This document shows positions 56,189-64,000 of a stretch of 64,000 nucleotides of DNA, piece by piece (the stretch's first letter is position 1; every line of letters begins with the position of its first letter). Both the position numbers and the translations under genes were made by a program. The notes beneath the pieces are model-generated. The model made no database searches. It saw nothing but the letters and a program-made list of their open reading frames with translations, and was not told where the DNA came from. Source of the stretch: Phyto melanocephala (taxonomy: Eukaryota; Arthropoda; Insecta; Diptera; Rhinophoridae); contig OW799233.1 of assembly GCA_941918925.1 (NCBI GenBank), positions 76,201,797 through 76,265,796 on the forward strand, given 5' to 3'.

Positions 56189-56482
56189 TATGTTTATTGT
56201 GCTGTCGTATTTAATAAGCAGAGACCTGTGCTAAACGGCTAAGCCAAGCCGCAACAGTTTTTGTAAGCCGTCGCCGTTCATTGTATAATTTTATCGGGCC
56301 GACATCCAAACTTGAGCGCAGTTGCTAATTTTTGATAACAAATCACTGGTGGCGTCAAATAAGATCGGCTAAGGACTCTGCTGTTTTTGTTTATCAAACA
56401 AAATTTAATTTATTTGTAATTTATTTACTTGAGTCTGCCATTACAACATCTAAAATGTACTTTTCGCACAAACTAGCTATTA

Positions 56483-57214
56483 AGCTGGATTCACCCATAA
56501 AATTTTAGTTCAGAACAAATTTTTTTTGTATTGAGTTTGATGTTTTACTTTTGAGAGAGAGAGAGAGATTATTTTGTTCAGAAAGATTTTTCTTGAATTG
56601 GTTTAATTTTAATTCTTGTTCAGAAGAAACTGAATTGGGATGCCACTATTTTTCAATATTTACATGAAAATTGAATTTGGTTGCCACATCACACAGTGTC
56701 AGTACATTTATTATACAAAAATTGTTTTTGCCGAAAATTAACAATTAAAATGGAATTTAATGAAAATATTGCTCAAAAATTAATAGAAGAATTAAAAAAC
56801 CAGGAAGAAAATGTTTGTATGACATGAGCAATAGTGCATACAAAAATAATTATTTAAAACAGGGTTTATGGAATGAAATAGAAGCGACTCTTTTTATTTT
56901 CGATTTTTTTTATAAATTTCTTTTGCAAACAAATTGACTTTATGCACTTCAATTAAAAATAATAATTTTAGTTTTCTTCTATCCGACATTTTCTTCACAT
57001 ATATTTTAATGAAATAATTTATGTTTGTATTTATTTACATAGTTTGCTAGCGGTGCTTCCACTTTGTACAACTGTTTGCATTTTATATTATATGGCAGCT
57101 TTGTTTTTTCGGACAAATTTTCTTAAATGGGTGAATCGTTCTGCAGAAAACTCTCAGTAAAAAATGTTATTCTCCGGAAAAAATTTTGTTCAGAACAAAT
57201 GGGTGAATTCACCT
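56483..57214. mobile_element. 732-bp MITE with TTA duplication
   Basis: Inverted ends agctggattcaccca and aggtgaattcaccca, flanked by TTA (56480-56482 and 57215-57217), fit a PIF/Harbinger non-autonomous element. The interior has gagagagagagagaga (56552) and a short frame MEFNENIAQKLIEELKNQEE (56750) that stops early and may be a shard of its parent's accessory gene. Confidence 0.75.
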
Positions 57215-57317
57215 TTATTTTGTTTATTTTTACTTGTTTTGGCATTATGAAGGAAAATATTTATTTTTATAATTGTTTTACATCAGCTGATTTAAATTCA
57301 AAATAGCACACTTAATT

Positions 57318-57403
57318 ATGAGGGGTTGTTCACAATAGTCTTAATTTGTCATGCTATTTTTATAGGACATATGACTTTATGACACTACTGTGAATCCCCC
57401 ATA
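57318..57403. mobile_element. ~86-bp palindromic MITE (also at 60995-61064)
   Basis: tatgaggggttgttcacaat and, reversed, tatgggggattcacagtagt form imperfect inverted ends. It closes both copies of the duplicated unit. Confidence 0.55.
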
Positions 57404-57594
57404 TTATGTTTATTATGCTGTCGTATTTAATAAGCAGAGACCTGTGCTAAACGGCTAAGCCAAGCCGCAACAGTTTTTGTAAGCTGTCGCCGTTCATTGT
57501 ATAATTTTATCGGACCGACATCCAAATTTGAACGCAGTTGCTAATTTTTGATAACAAGTCACTGGTTCGGCTAAGGACTCTGATGTTTTTGTTT

Positions 57595-60500
57595 CAGAGA
57601 AACAAGCCGATCGGCTCAAAATCGGCGGCTAGCCGCCGCCGATTGATTTTTCAAAGTCGCGCCGCCGCCGATTTATATCGACTTAAAAGCTGAGCCGGCT
57701 CAAACACAGCCGCCGAACTTCTCGACTCCGCCGCTGAAAACAATTTATGTTACAATGTTTTTTCTTACATGTATGAATTTAAAAAATAGTACTATTTTTT
57801 ACACATATGTAAATTACAAAAAAAAAAGTGCCGTTAGTTTTTGCAATTATAAAAAAAGTAAAAAGTTCATATAAACAAGTGAAGCTTATTGGCAAGTGAA
57901 GCGTTTTTAAAAGTGAAGTGTATTGAAATTCGAATTAATTCGAAAATTTGTATTTAAATATAAAAATATGCATTTATTTGTATATATTTCTTTAATTATT
58001 ATAAAAAATAACTTCTTAAAATTTTAAAGAAATGCTTCTTATACAAAAAGTTATTAATTATTTTTTTCTTTGACCTTTTATAATAATATATAATAGTTTT
58101 TTAAGCTTAAGGTCCTTTCAATAATAAAAAATCTTTTTGTTTTATTTTATATTATTTGATCAATATTTCGCTAATTCTTTGTGCAGCATCATCAGGATAC
58201 GAGTTTATTATTATATATTTGTTTTTTGTTGGATTAGTGTCTTGATATTTGTTATTTTTCAAATAAATTTATAGTTTGATAAACAAAATTGAAAATAACA
58301 AAAAAAAAAAAATTTTTTTAACATTTTGTCATATAAATATAAAAATTGTACAAAAATGTTGTATAACAAAAATTACAATTTATATAAAAATATTAACAAA
58401 AAAGTATTATAACAGAAATTGTTGAAAAAATGTTAATAGTATTATAAGAATATGTGTAATAGTAGAAAAATTGTATTACAAAAATTCCATAATTGTTAAA
58501 AGTATTAACAAGAATTATATAAATTATTGTCTATACTTTAATATAAAAATATGTTGGTTTTGTACAGAATATTACAAATATAATATAAAATTTTTAAACA
58601 GATAATGTTATGTTACATAAGTACGTATGAGACAATAATTATATATGTATGAAAGTATTGATAAAAATTTTTGTTGTAATAAAACAAGTGTATCAATATC
58701 ACTAAAAAACTAATATAAAAAATGTAGATATATAATGTTTAATCTTCATGTATTAAAAGATTAATTTGAAATGAAATTTTTTTATAAAAAACTTAGCAAG
58801 TAAATTATATAAATAGGTATAAGTGTTATTTTTTATGTTTTAAATGTCTATAACTCTGTGCAACATTATCTGTATCTGCTTTATAATTAATTCTCTGTGT
58901 AATTGGTACATTAATTATCTGTAACATTTCTAACATATATCTACGTTTATAATTATTTTCAATATTTAAAACTGATACATTTTCAAAGTGAAAGTGATCA
59001 GAGTTGGAACAAAAATTACAACAAAAATTTTTATCAATACTTTCATACATATATAATTATTGTCTCATACGTATGTAACATAACATTATCTGTTAAAAAT
59101 TTTTATATAATATTTGTAATATTCTGTACAAAACCAACATATTTTTATATTAAAGTATAGACAATAATTTATATAATTCTTGTTAATACTTTTAACAATT
59201 ATGGAATTTTTGTAATACAATTTTTCTATTATTACACATATTCTTATAATACTATTAACATTTTTTCAACAATTTCTGTTATAATACTTTTTTGTTAATA
59301 TTTTTATATAAATTGTAATTTTTGTTATACAACATTTTTGTACAATTTTTATATTTATATGACAAAATGTTTAAAATTTTTTTTTTTGTTATTTTCAATT
59401 TTGTTTATCAAACTATAAATTTATTTGAAAAATAACAAATATCAAGACACTAATCCAACAAAAAACAAATATATAATAATAAACTCGTATCCTGATGATG
59501 CTACACAAAGAATGAGCGAAATATTGATCAAATAATATAAAATAAAACAAAAAAATTTTTTATTATTAAAAGGACCTTAAGCTTAGAAAACTATTATGTA
59601 TATATATACAAAAAATTATTTTAAATATTTAAATAAACAAAAAGTTTTTAAAATGTCAAAACGATCTGACTATTTTTAAAATTTGTTAAAGAATTTTTTA
59701 AGAAATATTCTGTTTTCTTTGTAAGAACATATCTAAAACATCTTAACATTTATTCATTAAATTAAACTTATAAATAATAACAAAATATTTTAAACTTATA
59801 TAATTATCTTAAATTATATTTTTTTTCTAAAGCTTGTTCTAACTTTTTTTATAGTTTGAAGCATTTATTTATTAAAAGTTTGGTAACCTAGCCTCTAGGC
59901 CATAATCGGTTACAAACTTCTACTAAAAAAATTTACAATGCTTTTTACTTAACAACTTTTAATCAAAATAAACAATGGGCCAATTCAAAGTAGACTCTCA
60001 TATTGTACTATGTCATATAATTCATATTAATATGACTAGTGACTTTGAACACCTTTTGGTAACAAATTATGTATTTAATATAAGAAAGAAGACAAAGAGA
60101 TGACGCTTTTAAAAATTGTATGTATACAGGAAAGAAGAAAATAGAAAATATTCTCTCTGAGAGGTGAGAAGCGAAGAAATTCTCTCTGAGAGACAGTATG
60201 GTTAAAAGTATATTATAAACAATTTCTTATACATAGGAAACAAATGTGTAAAGTTATATTATTTTTTTTGTATGAAAATTACTAACAAAAATTTTATGCA
60301 TGCATAAAATAATATGAAATAGCACAAATATGACTGATATGCAACCACTTTGAATTGGCCCTATATGTATAACAAGAATGTTGAAAGCAGTTGTTCTATT
60401 TCAAAAATGTTAAAATCTGTAGTTCTTAGCTTAAAATGTTTACAAAATATAAAAATCCTGTAGCTATTGCAAGTTGTATTGTGGAAATTTTTAATACATC

Positions 60501-60797
60501 TTCAAAAAAAGAACAATTTTAATTAAAAATTGTTATTAGCAGAGGGGCTACTATGTAATACGGTTCAAACATTCAACATTTTCGAATTACAATGCATTAG
60601 GATACAAATTCGAAAATTTTTCGAATCAAATCACGAAAAAAACCCCTTAGTTTGTGTTACTCTACTAAAACAAAAAAAAAAATCCAATTTAAGCCGAATT
60701 TAAGCCGCCGCCGTTACTTTCTATTTGAAGCCGCCGCCGCCGACCAAAAAAGACTGCGCCGCCGCCGCCGATCATTTCGCTTCGGCTTGGTTCTCTG
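57595..60797. mobile_element. hAT-type non-autonomous element with CCG-rich ends
   Basis: 3,203 bp with inverted ends cagagaaacaagccg and cagagaaccaagccg, flanked by an exact 8-bp duplication ttttgttt (57587-57594, 60798-60805); the 8-bp size and CAGAG start mark a hAT element. Both ends are rich in gccgccgcc runs (57625-57740; 60700-60775) in an AT-rich neighbourhood. No hAT transposase is visible. The middle is occupied by a 1.5-kb palindrome (58091-59597). Confidence 0.8.
58091..59597. repeat. 1.5-kb palindrome with ~585-bp arms
   Basis: Arms 58091-58679 and 59016-59597 are near-perfect reverse complements (for example gtgcagcatcatcaggatac at 58182 and its reverse gtatcctgatgatgctacac at 59487; ttggttttgtacagaatatt at 58554 and its reverse). 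The loop is ~336 bp and includes a 74-codon minus-strand ORF without known domain. Structure is that of a foldback element; transcripts would form a long hairpin. Confidence 0.85.
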
Positions 60798-61065
60798 TTT
60801 TGTTTATCAAACAAAATTTAATTTATTTGTAATTTATTTACTTGAGTTTGCCATTACAACATCTAAAATGTACTTTCCGCACAAACTGGCTTATATTGTT
60901 TTTTTTTTACTTGTTTTTGGCATTATGAAAGAAAATATTTATTTTTATAATTGTTTTACATCAGCTGATTTAAATTCAAAATAGCACACTTAATTATGAG
61001 GGGTTGTTCACAATAGTCTTAATTTTTCATGATATTATCATGACACTACTGTTAATCCCCCATAT

Positions 61066-61645
61066 GTTTAAGTTTTCTGTTAAAATATAAATGCTCATTG
61101 TTATAAGGTCTTAATATTTGTATCTGAGTTCCATTCACAGCCCTAATAGCTCCTGGTGTTGAACATTTACTATAAAAAAAATCTTTTTGCCTCCACTTTT
61201 TTCTCTTCACTCAATGTGAAGAGGACTAAAATTTTTTTGTATTGAACATCCGATAAACATACAGAAATATATAATTGAGACATTTACAATAAAAGGTCTT
61301 GGCCAATCTGATGTTGATAACCACCTTGCGCAAGAAACTTTAAGGTGGCCACCAATTTTAAAATAGGGGGATGGCAGAAGATCTTTGTGGTGCTTTTAAA
61401 TCACTGCTGATGGAGTTCAGTACGTATGTACATAAATGCGTTTTTACTAAGCCAAAATTTTTTCACGAATCTGAAAGAAATTTTTCTTTATTTAAAAACA
61501 TTTTTATTTGCGCTGTTAGGTTTTGTTTAAACGAAATTACTTACGAAATTTGCATAATATTCGATGTATCTCTTATATACTTTCTTTTGACTCTTTCTGG
61601 AACAACATCTTCTTCACCACTTTCCCACAACAAAACACAATCCAT
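61066..61645 (-). pseudogene. Harbinger transposase relic (same family as 15691-17063)
   Basis: Minus strand: MDCVLLWESGEEDVVPERV (start, 61644-61590) parallels exon 1 of the intact copy. GGYQHQIGQD (61330-61300) and PGAIRAVNGTQIQI (61160-61120) parallel exon 2, the first catalytic Asp being replaced by Asn in this reading. It ends with a KLKH-like shard where the duplicated unit joins. Exons 3-4 are absent. Confidence 0.7.
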
Positions 61646-61659
61646 TTTAACGTTTTTAT

Positions 61660-61965
61660 TTATACACATTTTTTGGTTCTCCTCCAGTTACAAACGTTGA
61701 TTCAGGCACCGCAAGTCGACCCATACCTCTGAATAGGAAGTCGGAGACACTCGAAAAATTGAGTTTAAATGGTTCTCCTCCAGTTACAAAACTTTGGTTC
61801 AGGTACAGCTGGTCGACCAAACCATTGTATAGGAAGTCAGAGACGTCTGAACAATAATTACTGCTGAGTTTTATGGAACTCCTCCAGTCACATGTAAATT
61901 GACTTAATATGGTACTCCTCCAGACACAAGTAAATTGAGTTTATTTGGTACTCCTCCAATTAAAA
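61660..61965 (+). repeat. Degenerate tandem repeat with ctcctcca core
   Basis: Two ~115-bp units (ttggttctcctccagttaca.., gtcgacc.., ataggaagtcggagac) are followed by three shorter ~45-55-bp units (ggtactcctccagacacaag). The ctcctccag/a core occurs five times at irregular spacing. Confidence 0.65.
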
Positions 61966-62694
61966 CGAAAACATGCGGTTAACTGTAGAATAGTCTGGAA
62001 ACTGTATCCAAAGCACAGTTATGTGACGCCACACAGTTAACCTCGCGAAAGTGAGACGGAAAACTCTCGAAGTCAGATAAAAAGGGACAACCTGATTGCC
62101 ATTAAATGATAATGGCAAAAACGCGCGAGCTCTTAATCCGACCAGAGCTGAATCACGACTGTTGCAAGCGCCTTTTTGTCGTTTGAGAGTTTTGCGTCTC
62201 ACTCCCGCATTGGCTAATTGCGTGGCGTCGGTTAACTGCACAAAGGTACAGTTACTCGGACTATTAATTGACCACATGCAGATTTTTATATGAGTCGAAT
62301 TCGGAAATTTTAGTTTCCTATACGAAGGTAAAGGTCGAGTGCTACTTACTGGAGGAGGCTTTGGAAAGGATTTTGAAATCAAATAAAAAAAATAATTGGT
62401 TATGGCAGTTTTGTCTTTTGACAAGCCAAATAATTGTCTAGTGCTAGTACACTAGAACCTCCATTGAAGTAATTTTAAATATTAAAAAATAAAGATAATA
62501 ATCATAGCCAATTTTAACAAATTCTTTTTAAGAACACAAAAATTAATTAGCTCTTAGCAACTTATTATATATTTAATAATACAAACTTTTTGTAAACGAA
62601 TAAACCCATAGTCTGCTGTAAAAAAATAAAGTTAATTTTTCATATTTCACTCATGAAAAGTCCTTATAATTAAAATTTGTATATATGTATGTAA
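61966..62694. other. GC-richer stretch with a 154-codon minus-strand ORF of unknown nature
   Basis: 61960-62424 (minus) is open for 154 codons (MSKDKTAITNYFFYLISKSF start) with no recognisable domain. 62030-62260 is GC-richer than its surroundings and has LTR- or promoter-like character (inverted gttaactgt/acagttaac pieces at 61980 and 62035), but no partner copy is seen. Coding status doubtful. Confidence 0.25.
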
Positions 62695-62825
62695 CCCTCA
62701 TACCTAAACAAGAGCGTTGAGCGTCAAGCGTTGGAGTTTTACATGTGTTTTGTTTTTGTTACAATAACAAAATACAAGCAAAATTGCAACGCTTGACGCT
62801 CAACGCTCTTGTTTAGGTATGAGGG
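62695..62825. mobile_element. 131-bp MITE with perfect 39-bp inverted repeats
   Basis: ccctcatacctaaacaagag plus 19 more bases (62695-62733) are exactly reverse-complemented at 62787-62825, with a 53-bp loop. Perfect arms imply recent origin. No clear target duplication. Confidence 0.85.
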
Positions 62826-62860
62826 ACACGAAAAATAAAAACCTTTTTGTTATCTAATTA

Positions 62861-63907
62861 ACGGCCCTTTTCACAATCTGTGATTATATTAATTTAACAG
62901 GAACATTAACAAACCGCCGATTTCGTTAACAGAAACTATTTAACATACGGTTAGTGTTTTGCGTTTCACCATCTTTCGGTTAGTTAACACTAACATTATA
63001 AAAAAAGTATGGTAATACTGGTTTTTATTATTTACGAAAAATCGTGGAATGAAAGAAAAGAATCAAAAAAAAAATTATACAAAAATTCTTAGCAATTTTT
63101 TGATGAAAGACAAATATACATATATGTATTAAAAATAAATTGTTTACTTAAAATAGTTTAAATACAGTTCCTTGGTGAGTATAAATTTTTATATTTTATT
63201 TTATTATAATATTATTATTATAACCGCCACCAAAAAAATGGTGAAGTTATATTCATTTTGTCATTCCGTTTGTAAACGAAATTTTTATCTTTATCTCAAC
63301 TTCATATAATTTCTCTATGAATAAAGATTTTGGAAGAATAAAGGACTATGTAGAAATATCTAAGTTGTATTTATTAGCAGAAACTTTATTGACATGCCTA
63401 CTTTAACGTCCACTTTTATTTAAAGACTAACTTCCGTATTCATAAAAAATATTTGAGGTTTATTGAGGGCTTATTTGACAACTGTTGTAGAGAAATCTGT
63501 CAAATAAACCTTCAATAAACCTAAAATATTTTTTATGAATACTGCAGAAAATTTACGAAAACATTTTACTAACATATAAAAAGAAAGTTATACGTATTAT
63601 AGTATAAAGATTTTATTCCTCAGCGATTATTGTGAAAAACAAAATAATAAATTTTGTGCTATAATAGAACATCAGATTGGTGGCGGGTCTAAAAAATACG
63701 GCAAAGCCGAATATAGTGCTCTTACTTGTTTATTTTTATTTTAATGAAAGCCTTTAACCGGAAGATTTTGTTCGGTTAAATTTAACAGAGACTTTTTGAT
63801 TAATCTCTGCCGGTTAAATGCTAACCGTACTTTGTGAAATGAAATTTTGCTTAACTTACGGTTAAAGTTCATGTTAAATTATAATCGCACTTTGTGAAAA
63901 GGGCCGT
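62861..63907. mobile_element. MITE/foldback with TA duplication, carrying nested elements
   Basis: Ends acggcccttttcacaatctg and, reversed, acggcccttttcacaaagtg, flanked by TA (62859-62860, 63908-63909). Subterminal gttaa/ttaac motifs repeat many times in both halves (aaccgtaagttaagc-like). A short DINE copy (63221-63727) is nested inside. Confidence 0.75.
63221..63727 (+). mobile_element. Short DINE-1-like element, itself containing a foldback MITE
   Basis: Starts taaccgccaccaaaaaaatg and ends aaaaaatacggcaaagccga and atagtgctcttacttgttt. 63436-63542 is a palindrome (gtattcataaaaaatatttg and its reverse) related to 37414-37530. Three insertion layers are therefore visible: 62861 element, DINE, foldback. 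Confidence 0.75.
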
Positions 63908-64000
63908 TAGTATTTTATTTAGTCCCCTTTCTGATTAGGCAAGTCTCTTGCGCAAGTCAGTTTCAATTAACTTGCCCAAGTTTCGTTTTCTTTTGAATAT

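Larger units (their letters stand above)
56189..61065 (+). repeat. Tandem duplication of a ~0.45-0.48-kb unit, each copy hit by a different insertion
   Basis: Unit 1 (56189-57404) and unit 2 (57405-61065) both begin tatgtttatt[g/a]tgctgtcgta and share cagagacctgtgctaaacgg, ttgcgcagttgctaattttt-like sequence, ccattacaacatctaaaatg, ttggcattatgaa and cacttaattatgaggggttg, ending gaatcccccat. Unit 1 holds a 732-bp MITE, unit 2 a 3.2-kb hAT. Removing these gives units of ~481 and ~450 bp. Confidence 0.85.

Overview
This AT-rich 64 kb window looks like repeat-dominated (heterochromatin-like or intergenic) DNA from a higher fly (Diptera). Reasons: retrotransposon primer-binding sites complementary to tRNA-Leu and tRNA-Trp 3' ends of the Drosophila type; many DINE-1/INE-1-like (Helentron-associated) repeats with 'tatacccttcac' starts and ATTCGGC..GCCGAAT hairpin ends; (CATA)n microsatellites; LOA-clade non-LTR elements; 412-like and roo/BEL-like LTR elements. 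The species call is inference. I found no host protein-coding gene, rRNA or canonical tRNA gene. All recognisable coding sequence belongs to mobile elements, and most of it is broken.

Layout. 1-896: 5' end of a minus-strand LTR retrotransposon (SAP-domain gag, tRNA-Leu primer site, LTR). 1.1-2.6 kb: 120-bp tandem array. 2.6-3.0 kb: hAT transposase relic. 4.5-10.0 kb: full-length LOA-clade retrotransposon with an 11-bp target duplication. 10.8-13.0 kb: DINE-like element carrying a nested mariner-like deletion derivative. 13.7-18.7 kb: decayed Ty3/gypsy pol split by an apparently complete PIF/Harbinger transposon (14220-17327). 18.85-23.9 kb: second, more decayed LOA element. 24-28 kb: DINE copies, an unidentified repeat and a 5'-truncated third LOA copy with a 13-bp target duplication. 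28.8-35.3 kb: one BEL/Pao element nested in the remains of another. 35.9-36.4 kb: mariner-like relic. 37-41.8 kb: tandem and DINE-like repeats. 41.9-45 kb: relics of a non-LTR element and a 412-like gypsy pol. 45.2-46.1 kb: MITE and a second 120-bp array.

46.7-52.1 kb: minus-strand roo/BEL-like element with a tRNA-Trp primer site, an apparent gag-to-RT fusion made by internal deletion, intact-looking RNase H and integrase regions and a shortened envelope-like tail; its 3' LTR region holds a ~0.6 kb inverted duplication. 52.1-55.2 kb: DINE copies interrupted by a Harbinger-like transposon. 56.2-61.1 kb: a ~0.45-kb unit duplicated in tandem, one copy hit by a MITE and the other by a 3.2-kb hAT-type element (8-bp target duplication) that itself holds a 1.5-kb palindrome. 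61.1-64 kb: Harbinger relic, short tandem repeats and several foldback MITEs.

The genes work only inside their own elements. The Harbinger at 14.2-17.3 kb has both proteins that superfamily uses (Myb/SANT-like protein and DDE nuclease), and the LOA element at 4.5-10 kb is interrupted by just two in-frame TAG codons. Nested insertions with readable target duplications let the relative order of many insertions be reconstructed.
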